DNA of 40,115 nt from Chloroflexota bacterium (GTDB lineage Bacteria; Chloroflexota; Dormibacteria; Dormibacterales; Dormibacteraceae): assembly GCA_005880795.1 (NCBI GenBank), contig VBGP01000025.1, forward strand, positions 1 to 40,115, given 5' to 3'. Under the pieces are notes generated by a model. The model was given only the letters and a program-made list of their open reading frames with translations. It ran no database searches and was not told the origin of the DNA. Positions 1-15,000 of the stretch are shown piece after piece. The translations under genes were made by a program, and so were the position numbers. Each line of letters begins with the position of its first letter. The first letter of the stretch is position 1.

Positions 1-3000
1 TCGGTCGGGTTGAAAGGCGCGAGCGTCAACGCATTCAGGTTCAGTTGTGCGTCGTCCGCACCGCCGCCGCCCTTCCAGAACGTGTCCTCGAAGAGCGACT
101 GCACGCGCAGCTTGTCGGCGCCCGTCCCCCCGGCCAGGACAAGTGGAACGATCTCGGGGACGATGGTGCTCACCGTGCCGAGCGATGCATCGAAGTTGAT
201 GTCGAACTGTCCGGCGCTCCCCGTCGCCGAGATGTTGCTACGTGCGCCCACGAGCGTGAACGCATCCTGCAACGCGGTGGCGAGGGTGCCGGCATCGATC
301 GAGAACGGCAGCGCGCTCGTCTCCTGGTAGTGGTATTTGAGGGTGAAGTAGCCGATCCAGTCGGTCCCGTTAGAGGTGATGTTCGGGATGCTGAGGTGCT
401 GCGTTTCACCGTTGGTCGTCGTTGCCTGGACGGACACGAGCTGAGTCGTCATCGACGCGACCAGCAGCGCGGCGTGCCCGAGCGACTTGTCGAAGGCGAT
501 GTCGAACCCGCCTCCCGCGCCCGGCGCGACTGCGACCGCGCTCGAGATGCCCTGCAGCGAGGGCAGGTTCGATAGAGCTGTCTGCAGGTCGGCCGGGGTG
601 AGATTGAACTTCAGCGGGCCGGTCGAATCAGTGCCGAAGCGGAGCGCAAACGTGTCGCTCGTGTCAGTCGCCCCGCCGGTTATGTCGAGGTGCTGGACTT
701 CGCCCGTGGTGTTGGGCACGCCCGCCACGACTTCGCTCACCCGAAGCATTCCGTTGGTGTCATTCAAGGTCTGGCGGCTGACCGCGTTGGTGGAAAGGAC
801 CCTCAGCGTGTCGCCTCCGTTGCCGCCGGAAACCGAGACCATCGCCGTCGGGGTGTGGATGAAGCGCAGAACATGCTCCTGGCGGACGGCCGGCAGCTTG
901 CCCGCGCCAGTCCCGAGGAGACTGTCGCCTCCGATCGAGAAGACGTTGCCGCCCTGTCCGAGCTTCACGTTCACCGCCTGGATGGCTTCGAACTCGATCC
1001 GATCGTCACCTGCCGCGCCTGAGGCCGCGAAGGTCGCTGCGTCCGGATAAAGCCGGCTGCCAAGGCCGCTGACCACGCCGACCTCGACTCCCTTAGGCGC
1101 GGTGGTTCGCGTCTCAAGAAACGCGGTCAGGAACCCCGTGCGGGCGACCGTGTCGCTGCTGTCGTCGACGATCAGGGTGTTGATCCCGGATCCACCCGCA
1201 ACGACCACCGGCCCGACACCAAGAGGCGCATTCAGGCCCGGTTGGGAGATGCCTTCGATGCCGCTGAGCTGTCCCCCACCGACGTTGATGACATCGTTTC
1301 CGGCGCCGCCATCGATCTGAACTGGGACGGCCGGGATGGTGCCGGCAACGGTGATGGCGTCGTTGCCTGCATTGCCGTTGATCTGAAGCTGAACCGCATT
1401 GTCGTCGGGCGCCGGCGTCACGTACGTCACGATCTGCTGCGGCGCGCTGCAGTCAGGCGAGCACACCTGACCTTTCTCACCCTCGATCTGGTATGCGCTC
1501 GTGCCAGGAGGCGTCCCGTTACTCCACCCGCCGGATCCGGTCAACACGGTTCCGGTATTGCCGGTGATGGTCAGGCTGGTGAAGGCGCCATAAATGTTCA
1601 CCGAGGACACGACGCGGCCCACCCACTGACCGGAGGTCCAGGACTGGCTGCTGTCGGTCAGGGTGGTGAGGTCTGCGGCGGTCGCGGTTCCGTTCACCGG
1701 TATACATGTCGATCCGCAAGGCAACGTGTTGGCGACGATGGTGTCGTCCAGCGGGCTGCCATCGACCACGATCTTGTTACCGGTGTCCCACTTCTTCCCG
1801 GTGTCGATCACCTTGGCGGCGATGCTCGAGCCGTGCCCGAAGTTGTGGAAGTCATAGGTATCACGTCCACCCTGGCCGTCCAGCACGGTGGTGAACCCGG
1901 TGCCGGTCTGGTAGATGTTGTAGGTGTCTGCGCCTGACCCACCGAGGACTGTCCCGATGGCGCCCAGGTGAAGGACCTCGATCATGTGCGCGTAGTCGTT
2001 GACCACCGCGTTCGGACCATTCATGAAGGTGTGCGCCGTCGGATCCTGCGGACCCCAACCCGCAAGCAGCTTGTCGTCGGCAGCGGTGAAGGTGATGTTC
2101 TCGGCGCGTCCCGTGAGGTCCAGCACACCCTTGCCGGTCAGGTCGGTGGTCGTGATCACGACAACGCTCGCTGACTTGAGGCCCACATAGTCGTCCGCTC
2201 CGCCGCCACCGTTGATGTGGTCGTTGCCCGGGCCGGGATCGATGGTCTCTCCACCGGGGCCACCATTGATCGTGTCATCACCGGCGCCGCCGCGCAGGAT
2301 GCTGGTGTTCGCGGCGTTGGTTGAACCGGTCAGAAGGTCGTTCCCGTCGCCGCCGTCGAGCATGTCTATCTGGCCGCTCCGGCTGGTCAGGCTGTCGTTG
2401 CCCGCGTCACCGAACACCTGGGCGCACACGGCGGTCTTGCTGTCACACGCGGACTGTGTCGGGCCATCGATGGTGTCGTTGCCACCGCCGCCGTGCACCA
2501 GGACCGAGACAGTGGAGTCACTCAGTCCCTTGAAGTCGATCGTGTCGTTGCCGGCGCCTCCGGTCGCCACGACCGATGTCACGCCGGTGAAGTCCTGGGC
2601 CGCGCTTTCAGGCACGTTGAACTGGTCCGACCACACCTTGACGTCGCCGCTCCCGCTGCCTTTGACGTGAATCGTCTGGTCGATGTCTCCGCTCAGGTTG
2701 CCCTGCAAGCGGTTCTTGGCATTGGGGCCGATGGCTAGAGTCAAGACCCCACCACTCTGCGTCGCCAGGATCGATGGCCGGACGAAAGTGATCGTGAAAT
2801 CGAGCAGCTTGATCCGGGCAAACTCGAATGTCTCGGTGAAAGACGTGAACAGGAGATTGATCGTTACGTAGGCGCGCAGGAAGAAGGTGAGCACGCCTGA
2901 GATGTCGAAGACAGCGATCGGGTTGAAGTGGTTTGCGATCAGGTTGGCCTCGATCTCGCTCAGGCGGATCTTGCCGTCCTTGTTGAGGTCGTCCAGGAAG

Positions 3001-6000
3001 AACTGAATGTCGGCCGCGATACCGCCCTCGACGCCCGCTTCGATCAGGCCGAGGTCAAGCGCGGCGCCGACGGCAATCTCGGCGTGAAGAGTGGCTTGCG
3101 GGACCAGCTTGCCCGTTGCCGGGTCCAGCGCGTCGATGAAGAATCCGTCGAGAAGCTGGATGGCGTTGTGCGACTTCAGGAATTCCATCAAACCCAGTGA
3201 GTCGTAGCCGAAGGCCAGCGTGATGGTGGCTCCGATGCCGCCGGCGAAAGTGCCGACCAGCGGTCCGATGATCGGGAATTCCTGCCGGTAGAAGAAGTTG
3301 AAGGAGAACTGCGGCAGCTGGATGATCACAAAGTCGGCGGGCTGACCCATCACCAGGTGGAGGATCGTCTGGATGTCCAGCAGCTTGAACTGGATCGAGG
3401 TCTTGCCCTTGACCGCCGACGTGAACTCCGAGGTGGCCGATCCGATCGCCCCGTCGAACGTCGGAATCATGTCGGAGACGTTCGACGGCAGCTGAACGTT
3501 GCTGAAGTCCGCCAGCTGTCGAACGTCGCTGACACCGCCGCCAAGCAGGCTGGTGAAGTCGATTTTATGGTCGACCCACGCGATCTTCTTGAGGTCAGGC
3601 GTGCAGGCCGTTGCGGTCGCGTTGGCGCACCGCTGCGCAGAATTCTCGAACAGCACCACGTCGCCGAAGTTGAGACCGACCTTTCCTTCGCTGGCGGCTT
3701 TCTTGATCAGCCCCGACAGGTAGTAGAGCTGATCCACGAAATTGAGGAAGGCGATGACTTTCGGCCCGTCCTCCGGGTCGAACAGGACGATGAGGTCCTT
3801 GCCAGTGATCGTGTGTCCCGCGAGGTCAGATAGAAGCGGGATGCGCATGTTGAGGAAGCCCTTGGGTCCGATCAGCCAGTCGAGTGGCTTCAGGATGTCG
3901 TTGATCTTGTCGAATATCGGCTTGGCAAAGCTGGAGATGAACGAACCCAGATCCAGTGTCAGGTCGCCGAGCACTATCTGCGGAGCCCCGATGTTCAGCG
4001 TGGACCCGGGCTTCCAGGAGAACGGGAAGTCGATCATCACCTTCAGCGAGATCGACGGCAGGATGTTGGCGAAGTTCGCACCGAGGGTGCTGAAGTCGAC
4101 CGTTGCGTTCGCCCGCAGCATCGCGCCGCCCTGCATCGCCGCCTGGAAGACGGTAAGCGGCGAGCTGGAGAGCAGCTCCGGGATCGTCAGCATGCCGTCT
4201 TTGTCGGTGCCCGTGCCCGGGTCGACGATGTCCAGGCTGCCCGAGAAGTAGAGCTTCGTCAGCTCTTCGGTCTGCGGCGTGACGATGAGCTTGGGAGTGC
4301 TACCGGTGCACGAAGCCGTCACCTTGCCGTCGCCGTTCAGGTCCAGGCCGTCCGACAGGTGAAGGGCGAGGAAGAGCAGCTTTCCGTTCACCCTTGCGGG
4401 GCTGACGGTCGTCTTGCAATCGGCCCCGGTAGAGAACGTCGCCATCAGCGAAAGCGAGATGGTGTGGACCGTCGGCGTCGATGTGACGAAGTAGAAGCCT
4501 TTGTCGACGCTGATACCGAACCCGAAGTGCATGTCGAAATCCGCGCTGAACCGTGGCTGCAGGTCGCCTTCGATCCCGAGTGCCGGGATACCGACGTCGA
4601 AATGAATCGGCTGGTCGGGCTGCCAGGTGTACGACTTGTGAAGAATCAGGTCGAATTCCGCAGCCTTTGCGGTGAAGATCGAAGTCGGGTTGCGGTTGGC
4701 GTCGAGGAACCTGAGCGGCACCGCGTTCATGATCTCGGCGGTGAGCTTGGCCGGGTCCGTCAGCGTCTGGACCGCGCCGAGCAAGCTTCCATCAGGAGCT
4801 ACTTGCTGCAGGAGGTGTAGGCCTGCCAGGCCATCGAAGATCGCCTTCTGCAAGAACTGCGTCAGGTGATCGAGGTCCAGGTTGTTGTTCCGGATGGTGG
4901 CGCTCAGCTTCTGGAGGACGTTCACCCGGAAGGATTCGATGTCCTTGGCGACGCCGTTTGCGGAGGACAGGGCGTCCCCGATAAACGGAAGCTTGATGCC
5001 GAAGATCTGCCCCTGGAAGGCCTCCTGGATGGTCTGCAGGACCTTGTCCAGGCCATCGACCAACGAGGCTGGGTCGGACAGTAGGGCGAAGATGCTCGGG
5101 ATCTCGAAGGTGAAGTGGTCCCAGCCGGGCAGGTCGAAGTTGTAGGTGAAGGCGTTGGCGAAGTCGCCGTTGAGGAGCGCCGCCATCTGCACGTTGAGGT
5201 CGGCGCGCAGGTGGTTGTCCCGATCCAGGTCCCCGTCGTGGAACTTGAGCTTTCCGATGGCGACGCGGGAGTCGAACGTGACTGTGTACTTGGTCCCGCT
5301 CTGGGTAACCGTCGTCGCGCACGTCGGCAAGCAGGCCGCGGTTGGGAACAGCTGAGCGATCGTTGTGTTGAGGGCGCCCTTTAGGTTGCCCGAGCCGGTG
5401 CTTGGATCGGCGTTCCACTGAAGGTTCGCCGTCGTCTGGCTGGTGCCGTTGGTGTCGAGCAGTTCGAGCGTGTAGAAGCCGGACTTCGCCCGCACATCAA
5501 TGGTCGCGGTGACAATCGCTCCGCTGGTCGTGTTCGTTGTCGAGATCGACATGCCGCCGGCGCCAGAGTTGCCGTCCTGGAAATCGATTGGAACCTGGCT
5601 GCTCTGGGTGCCGACGAAGATCGGCAGGTCAAGGCAAGCGACCTCAGGCGGGGACACGCAACCAGCGTTGTTGGCGGTTCCCTTGAACGTGATCGCGCCG
5701 GCTACGCCTGTGATCCCGCTCGGCGTCACGAAGCTGAGGCCGCCACCGATCGCGCCCGCGAAGGTGATCAGGTAGGTATTGCCGAACTGCAGCACGGACT
5801 TCACGTCAGAGGTCGGCTTGCCTGCCGTGGTCAGGGCGGCCCGCAACTTCGCCAGCACGGTGTTCGAATTCGTGTTTGCCGGGTCGAAGGCCGGGGCGTT
5901 GAAGTCGATGTCCGCGGTCGTGACCTGGGCGGCACCGTCGGTGAACTGGAGCTTGAATTTGCCGCCTGAGCCAAGCGGGGTGACGGCCTGGACTTCATCC

Positions 6001-9000
6001 TTGGTGCTGTCGCCCGCCTGCCGCTCGAAGACGGCCACCGGCGTGTTGATCGCTAGGAAGTTCAGGATGTTGCCCAGGTCGGACGTGACGCCGCTTCCGT
6101 CGTAGCCGACCAGCACGAGCCTGCCGTCCCCGGTGATGTCGTCGAGGCCGACCCGGATGTCACCGCCGATCGCCGCCGAGCCGCCGTTGACGAACAGACC
6201 GAACGGCCCGAGCTTGGCCGAGAAGTTGATGTTGCTGGCGGACGCGCTGGCACTGGCCAGGATCTGGGTGCCATTCGCGCCGGTCTGCAGGAAGAAGCTT
6301 CGAGAACCGCCGATGAGCTTGCTCGTGTTGGCGCTGAGGTCGTCCACGGGCTGTTTGAGCAATCCACCCTGGAAATCGATCGTGTACAGGGTGTAGAGAC
6401 CGCCATTCACCGTCGTGTGATGGACGTCGACCGTCGGGGTGGTTCCGCTGGTCGTGGTGATCCCCGCGATGGCCGCGTTGAGCTTGGCGATCAGGTCGCT
6501 GTCGCCGATTCCGACGGCCAGGTCTGTGGTCGGGTGGTTGTCCAGGCTCAGCGTGAAGGTGCCGGCCTGTGCCTTGACCAGGACGGTCTGCCTGGCGCTG
6601 GTGCCGGACCCTGGGATCGATGTGTCCTCCGCGACTCCCGGCCGAACCGTGGTGATCAGGACAGGACCCGCAAGGTCGAGGCCGAGCCGGATCTGCAGCG
6701 TCGCGGATGCGCTGGCGGCCAGGTTGCCCGTGGCGCTGATGCTCACGAGACTGTTGACGGCCGAGAAGATCGGCTGTAGAGCCGGCGGCAGCAGGTTCTT
6801 CAGCTGGCTGAGGTCGAGCGCAAACGGCTGAGAAACCTGCGCGTTGAAGGGCAGGTCGAGCTTGAAGTAGAGAATGCCCGTGTTCATGTCCAGTGACAAC
6901 ACGTCATGCGACGTCAGCAGGCTGGTGTCGGCGACGATCGGGGTCACCGCGCCGTTGTTGAAGGTGCTCGGGAACGTGATCGTGTAGGAGCAATTCGGCG
7001 GATTTGCCGTGTCGCAGGTCGGACCCGTGACAGTGACATTGCCCTTGCCGATGTTCTTGAGCGCTTCCAGCGCGGACTGGATGCTCTTCGGCGGCGAACC
7101 GGCATTGTTGGTCGGCGTCTGGTTGCCATCGTCGGTGAAGCTGTTGGTCGCAGCCGCGAACACCACGCGCTCCTTACCATGCCTCGTACCGCGGTACACG
7201 TTGTAGGTGACGCCGGAGCCGCTGACTGCGGTCCAGTTCAGCTGAATCGTGCCGGCAGCGGTGAGGGTTGCACTCACCTCTGTCGACGCGACGGTCTCAC
7301 CCGTGCTCTTGACCGCCGTCACCTCGTAGTAGTACGTGCCAGGTTTCAGGGTGCCGCTGGTCGTGCTTGTGCTCACGCCGAGGCCGGCCGGCTTCGTCGA
7401 GTCATTGCCGGGAGCCCCACAGGACGTGATCGAGCCACCTGTCGATGTGACGCAGTTGAACGCGATCGGCGTCGTGGTCTGTTTATCGAATGTCAGCTGA
7501 TAGGAGCCGCCGATGACATTCCCGATCGTCAGCGTCTGGGTCAGGTTGGTCGCCGGATTGGTCGACGTGATCGAGACGTTGGGCGGCGAAAGCTGCAGCA
7601 CCTTGACGAGGGCGTTGTTGAGCTCCTGAACTGAAGCAGCGGGGTTCTGGATGATCTCGTTGATCTTGTCCGCGGCGCTCTTCGCGAGATCCAGGATCTC
7701 GGAGAAGCTGCGGTTGATGAGCGGCAGCTTGGTGTCGAGGACCTTTGCGATACCGGTCCCGGACGGGCCGTCCACCGACTGCAGGAACGAGATGATCAGC
7801 TGGAGCGCCTGGATGATCGTTCCGAAGTCCAGGTGCTTGAAGCGGTTGGCGATCGCTGAGAAATCGGGTCCCTCGAAGTCGACGTGGATGCAGGGCTCGG
7901 TCGCATCGCTGGAGCAGAGGTGGAACGCCGGCTTGGTGAACCAGTCCGGGCTCGTGGCGTTGACTTTGAGGTAGGCGCTGGCATCGCCCGTGATTCCGAG
8001 CAGGTCGGTCAGCTGCTTCAGGTGGCCGTCCGGCTCCACTGAGCCCTCAAACCCGAGTCCGCCGACCAGCTGCCCGGAGATGATGCCGGTCGCCGGCACG
8101 TCGTCGCTTCCCTTGTTAGGTCCGGCGTCCTGAGCGCGGTAGATGAATTTTCCGTTTCCGAGAGCCGCGCCGAGGATGCCGAGGTAGAGGCGACCGTCAC
8201 TCCCGTCCCCGGCGGTTCGCGCGCTGAGCTGCTCGATGTCGCCGGTGATCGCTGAGTTCCACGTGATCGTGTAGACACAGCTCGTCCCTGCCGACTGAGT
8301 CGCGCAATCTGTGCCCGGGCCCGTTACCGCCTTGGTCACAGACGTGACCTGCGGAGCGGTGGTCGTGTTCGTGAACCCGACCATCAAGGTGTTCAGCGCG
8401 GCCTTGACGTCGGTGCCCGCCGCATCCGCTTTCATCTGGTCGGTCCAGCGTCCACCGTCCGCGGTGGGGTAGGCGAGGGCGAACTCGAAGCCGGCGGGCA
8501 CCGTCACCGTCTGGGTGTGGCCGTGGGTCCCCGTGGTGCTGGTCGGGTCCGTGCTGACCGCGGTCCCGCGCGGGTTCTTGAGCGAGACGTTGAGCGCGAG
8601 GTTGATCAGTCGCGTATCAACGTCGCCGCCGGACTGGTTGGCGCCGCCAGGGAGGGTGCCGTTGCCCTCGACCTTGACCTTGAGGAAGCTGAGGTTTGCG
8701 GTCGCCAGCGCGTCCGGCACGTAGACCTCGACCCGACCCGTCAGGTTGACGTTTTCCAGGAAGAAAGTGCCGGCTTTCTTGCTGTGGGTTTCACTGTGCC
8801 CCGGCTTCCAGCCGAGCTCGGTGATGGCGCCGTTGATGTTTCCTGGGTACGTGCTGGTGCTGTCGATCAGCCACGGCACATCGACCGCGATCGAGTTGAC
8901 GCTGTGGCCCGTCGCCTGGTTGCTGATCAGGTTGATCGTGTTGCCGAGGCCCTTGCAGTACCGCGTGTCCGTCGCGGGGACGTCGGGGTTGATCCGGCAG

Positions 9001-12000
9001 GCGATGACGTCGTCAGCCTTGACCTTGCCTTCGCCGTACTTGGCGATGGCATCGTTGATGGCCTTCTGCAGGGCGTCGATCAGGTTGTGCGTCGGGTCTG
9101 CCGGCGACGGCTGGTCAAGGCGCCCGAACACGCTGCTGGAAGCAACCTCAACGGGAATCTCGTGGCCGTTGATGAAGACTGTGAACACGACCTCGTCAGT
9201 CGTGATCGGCTGCGGCGGGTTGACTGGGTTGGCCCCGTAGTTCTGCGTGTTACTCGGGTCTTTCGTGAAGTCGAACGCCGTCGGGGAGCTGTTCAGGCCA
9301 AGTTCCTGGAACGCGGAATCCTTCCAGCGCAGGTTGATGTCCAGCCGATGGTTGACCTGAACCGCCGGCTGCGAGACGTCGAAGGTGTCTTCCACCGGCG
9401 GCGTGTTGAGGACGAAGCGCGCAGCATCCGCCTCGGGCTGGATGAGCGAGACGAACTTCAGCGTCAGGCTCTGCCCGGTCTGGCCCTGCACCGAGATCTT
9501 GATCCGGCCGCGGTCGGTCGCCGGCGGATCCGAGGGAACATCGCCGTTGGCATCGCATGTCGGCGGCAGCGCGTTCGCGCAGCCGGGCGATGAGCCGATG
9601 TCGGAGGAAACCAGCGACGCTGTGATCGTGAGCGTCTGGCCCGCTGCTTTCAGCGCGGCGTTGGCATTGGCCTGCAGCGCGGCGACAAAGCCACCCGGCT
9701 TCGCGATGCCCTGCGAGATTCGTGTCTCGGAGTTGAGCACGAGGAGCGGGGCGATGAGGTTCGGAAGGCCGTTGAAGGTGACCGTGAATGTGTCGCCGTT
9801 CCGGACGGCCGCCGCGTTCGCTCCGACGATGCCCGAGATGGTGGATAGCCCGTTGAGCGCGTTCTGCAGGGCGCCGCCGAGGGCGCCTGCCGGGACAAGC
9901 GAGGTGTAGGCGTACTCGTTGCTGTCGACGAATCCATCGGCATTGGCGTCGTAGCCGAGCCCGATGAAGAAGGGGGCTGACGACGGGGGCAGCGTGAACA
10001 CCTGCTGGCTGCCGTTCGCCGCGGTGAGCAGAGCCGAGCTCGAGGTCGAGACCGCCTTCTGCGGAGCTATCGTGGTGCGCGGCACCACCCCGCTGACAAC
10101 CAGGTTCACGTGCAGCTGGCCGGAGGTGACAGCGTTTGGCCCGGCCACGGTGAACGTGAACGTCGTGTCGGCCTTCGCCACCGCAATCGTCCAGTTGGTG
10201 AGGTTCGCTGCGATTGCAGGAAGTGCCTTCAGCGCGTCTTCGACATCCTTGCCAGAGGAGGTCAGGTCGAGAGGGGCGGTGATCTCGGAGCCCTCGATCT
10301 GGCCATCCTTGTTGATATCGATCGCGACGGTGAACTGGCCCTGCGGCTCATCCAGCTTGACCGTGCCCTGCGGCGCCTGGGCGACAGGAATGTCGATCTC
10401 GAACGCCTGGTCGGCGGGCGCCGCGCCCCACAGATGGCTGAGGCCGAAGATCGCCTGGCTCGCGTTGTCGAGCTTCCACTCGCCGCGGCCAAGGGTGCCG
10501 ACGACAAGCGTGTCGCGAGTGTGGTGGTTGCTGTACGAGAGGCTGTAGGCGTAGGTGTGCGGGAGCGTCGTCCCGAACGGGGCCCACGTGCCAAGCGTCG
10601 TCGACAGCGTGGCGAAGATGCCAACGTCCGTTCCAGTCAGCAGGGCGTAGTTGCTGCTGTTGGGGTCTGGGACGAAGGCCATCGAAATCAGCGTCTGGTC
10701 GCCAAGCGTCAGGAGGTTGCCTGTGATGTTGGTCCAGTCCTGGCAGCCGGCCACAGGACACGGCACCAGACCGCCGGCGTCGACGGTCTTGAAGACCTGC
10801 TTGCCGTCCATCACGTAGGCGGTCTTCCAGTTCGACGGGTCCAGGATGATCGCAACGGGAGCGCCACCCGTGTACGAGGCGCTGGCAGCGAGGGCGCCGT
10901 AGACGCCACCTCCCGCGATGCGTACCGCGACGCCCGACTCGCTGCCTACGTAGACGACATCACCCTTCGTCGCGCCGCCTTCCATGCCGCCATAGGCCAG
11001 GGCGGTCACCAGGCCCCCGGCACCGGGCAGCATGATCGGTCGCACGTGGTCTCCCTGGTCCGTCGACTCAAAGATCCGGTTGCGCGTGCCGAGCAGCAAT
11101 TGCCCGCCTACGACGGCGTTGGTCGCAAACGCGACATTGAAGATGGCATGCGTCCCGAGCAGGCTCGGGTCGACAGTGCGTATGTCCAGACCATTCCACG
11201 GATCCAGCGCGCCTGCGTCGTCGAGCAACTTGACCCGCGTACCGGCCAATGGGTTGCCGCATCCGCTGTTGCCATAGGCAGCGCATCCCAACGGGTTGGC
11301 CTGTGTGGAGGTCGGTTGGCAGACGTTGGCGTTGTCGCAGCTGATGCGAAGCATGTTGGCCAGCGTTTGGCTGGAGACGTACCGCACTGAGTTGGCGCCT
11401 GTTTCATCGACCCCCGCCAGCGCACCATCGCCCTGGAGCAGCGACAGCCATTGGCTGTCGTTCGGGAACGCCTGCTCGATCGCGCCGGTGTCCTGGTTGG
11501 CACAGACGATGATGTTGGCGACGCTGTCGTAGGCACAGATCGGCGACTCTGTGACCTGGAGACGCGGTGAGCGGTGGCCACCGTTCAAGGAGACCCAGTA
11601 AGGCCCGTTGGTGACTGGCACGAAGCACTGCTGCGCCTGGGCCTGGCACAACTCGTAGATGCCGCCGTCGTCCGTCTCAATCAGGTGGTGGTCGTGGTCG
11701 AAGGTCATGGCGCGCGAGTCGGCGTGTGGAGCGCCGCCGCCGTTGGTCGCGGGGTTCGGTGCGTTGGTTCCGGTCATAGCGGCGCACTGGTTCGTCGTCG
11801 CGTTGCAGCGGAAGATCCGGCCGAAATACGCAGTCGAGCCGGCGGTACTGTTGGGCCAGGCGTCATCGGCGGTTCTCTCGACGCCGTCCGGTCCCGTCAG
11901 GGGCTGCCGATCGCCGCCGACGTATACGCGAGTGCTGTCGTTCGGGTCCGCGGCGATGGTCAGGTTGGTGGCCGCCTGGGTTCCGGGGTTGAGACCGACG

Positions 12001-15000
12001 AACACTCCCGCGCCGGGGCAGAGTCCGGCGGGGTTGGTCGCGCCGGCCACCGTGCCCTCGCAGCTGCCTGGGCGGGCGAGGGTTTGCCACGTGGCGGTTG
12101 CGACGTTGTAGCGGAAGATGGTCGCGAGCTGACAGGAGTTCGGATCCTGGCAACCCGTCAGGTTGTTCGCCACGACCGCGTACAGGATGTTGGCGCCGCC
12201 GGCCGGATGATGAACCGAGAGCTTGATGTTGACGGCGCCGCCGGCGTTATGAGTGGCGTCGACAGGGCCGCCCGTGAGATACGGCTGGAACACGTACCAG
12301 GAGACCTGAGATGTGTTGGCCGGGTAGGCTGCATTCGCGCCTTGTGGGGTCACATTTATGCTGACCGCGCCCTGCGCCGTCAGCCCCGCTGTGACGAAGG
12401 TCTGCAGGGCGGCGCCATTTGCGAGGAATACCTGAATGCCACCTGGTATGGCGTAGGGCACCGGCGCCACCGTGATCGCGTTGACCATGGCCCCCGACGC
12501 AATCGCGGCCGTGGTGGTCGTCGATGCGCCGTCAATCTGCTGCCAGGTCGCGCCCAGGTCCTGGCTCTGGAATGTGCCGCCTACGAGCGCGGCATAGAGA
12601 ACGTTCACATTGCTCGGGTCGCTCACCATGTCGAAGGCGTCCCCCGCGGGCAGTCCGTACAGCCGGGTGTCACCTGAGATGTGAGTGAACGTCTTGCCCG
12701 TGTCGGTGCTGCGCCAGATGCCTCCGCCCGCACCGCCCTTGGCGGCGACCACGATGACGTTGCCGCGCGGCGCAACACCAGACACCGTGAGACCGCTCAG
12801 GTCGTTGAGACCTAGCTGGTCCCAGGTCTGCCCGCCGTCCGTCGAGCGGATGATGCCGTTGAGCGGACCACCCCTTCCGCCAAACGAGCTGATGTCGCCG
12901 ATGCCTGCAACAACGACCGCCTTGTCAAAGCTGCTGCCGGCAAGAGCCACGGTCGGATCCAGCGCCAGCGCGCTGATCGACATGCTCGGCCCGAGGTCGA
13001 GAAGCGGTGTCCACGTGGTGAGGCCGATGCCGCCTGTCCACGCCTTGTCTGCGCGCCAGACTCCGCCGTTCACGGTGCCGATCCACACGACATCCGAGGT
13101 GTTCGGATGCACGACCACGGCTGAAACCGCACCTACTACAGGGTTGTCGCATTCCTTAGTAGTCGAGACCGGCGGCGCCATGCAAGAGAGGTCACCCGTC
13201 TCGCCGTTGTGGATGTGGTTGCCCTGCGGAATGAAGTCCGGTGCTCCAAAGGGAACCGCGCCTGCGGTGAAGCTGCCGCCTACGGAGACCGAGCCGGTGG
13301 ACATGAAGCCGGGGGTGAGCCCTGCGTTGACCAGTGCCACATTGATGTTGTCCTGCAGCTGCTGGACGAGGTCCAGCGGCGAAGAGAAGGCAGCCGGCTT
13401 CGGAGAGGGTGCAGTTCCGCAGGATCCCGTCCATCCGGTCGTCTGGCAGGCCGGCTGGATCACGTTGACCGATCCGAGCGGGTTGGTGTTGCGGAGCTTG
13501 CCGATATCGGTGCTGAGAGGCTCGATGTGCTTGCCGGCAAGGCCGCCGGCGCCGCCACCGATGAACTCGATCGTGTAGGTCGTGCCGGAGAGCGAAATGT
13601 TCAGGTCGTTTGCGCCGCCAGCCAGGCCGAGGCCGGCGAGCACGTTGCCCAGCGCGGTCTTCACCACACTGGCCGCCGATCCATACGGAATGTCGACGGT
13701 CTTCTGCGTCTTGCCGCCGAAGGTTGCGCTCAGGGTGAACGAGCCTTCGGTGGCATTCAGAAGCTGCAGCGTCTGCAGCTCGTTTTGCGCGGTCAAGCTC
13801 TGGTCGGGGCCTGAGATCGTGAGCGAGGCGATGTCCCTACCCGCCAGCCCTCCGATGAACATGACCAGGTAGCTCTCGCCGGACTGCAGCACGGCGACGT
13901 TCCCGGCGCCGATATTGGCCAGCGCCGCCAGAGAGCACTCCACATCAGGAGTCGCTCCGGCGGCCGGGCAGGGCAGAGTCTGCGCGGGTGCGCCGACATT
14001 GATCGTGGTCGACGTGTCCTGTCCCGCGTAGTTGAGGTGAACCTTGAACGTCCCGCTGACGGCGCCGTGGACTGTGATTTTCTGGACCTCGTTGCGCGCC
14101 GACAGTCCGGCGTCGCTGATGGTCAGCAGGTCGACTGGCGCTCCAGCGAGCGTGTTGACGAAAGTGACCGTGTAGAGGGTCCCGTCCGGAGTGACGCTCT
14201 CGTCGACGGCGAAGTTCGAGGTTCCCGTAGTCGATCCGACGGTCGCCATCGCGGCAAGCGCTCGCTGTACATCGGTCGCCGAGGCGTTGTAAGGAATCGC
14301 CTGGGTGGGGTGACCCTGGTAGCTGAGGGTGAAGGTGCCGCCTCCGGCCCGCACCGTCACAACCTGTACTGCGTTCACACCGGGCACACCGGCGACACCG
14401 GCAGTCGTCTGCTCGACGTTGGTGAACTGACCACCCTGGCCGACTGTGCTGACGCTGGCGCTTGCGGCAGCATCCTGCGTCACGAGGACCGCACTGGCCG
14501 GGCTGTTGTAGAGGGTCGCGCCAAAGTGGACGTCGCCAAGCAGCTGGCCGTTCTGCAGCGCGCCCTTCAGGCTGCTGGCATCCGCCACGATCGCGTCTAC
14601 GTTCTTGCCGGTCACCGACGTACCGGAGAACGTCAACGTGAACGTACGCGACAGACCATCCGCTGAAAGTGTCGACGACGAGTGGACCGCGTCTCCGCCG
14701 GCCAGACAGTTGAGCTGGCTGAGATCGCCGTTGTCAAACGGTATGGTCGCTGTACCTGGTGTGTGCGTGGCCGTTGTGCAGGCCGACGCCACTGTGGTGC
14801 CGTCCTTCAACGTGTAGGTTCCGGAATTCGAGTTCCAGACGCTGACCTGCTGCACCTCATCCCTGGCGACCAGGTTGGTGCCGTCAGTCGTCAGCGGGTC
14901 CACATCGTTCAGGCTCGAGTCGAAAGTGATCCAGTAGGCAGTGCCTTCCGGCTGGACCGTGTGCGTGACGGTGACCTTCCCTGCCCCGATCCCACCGAGG

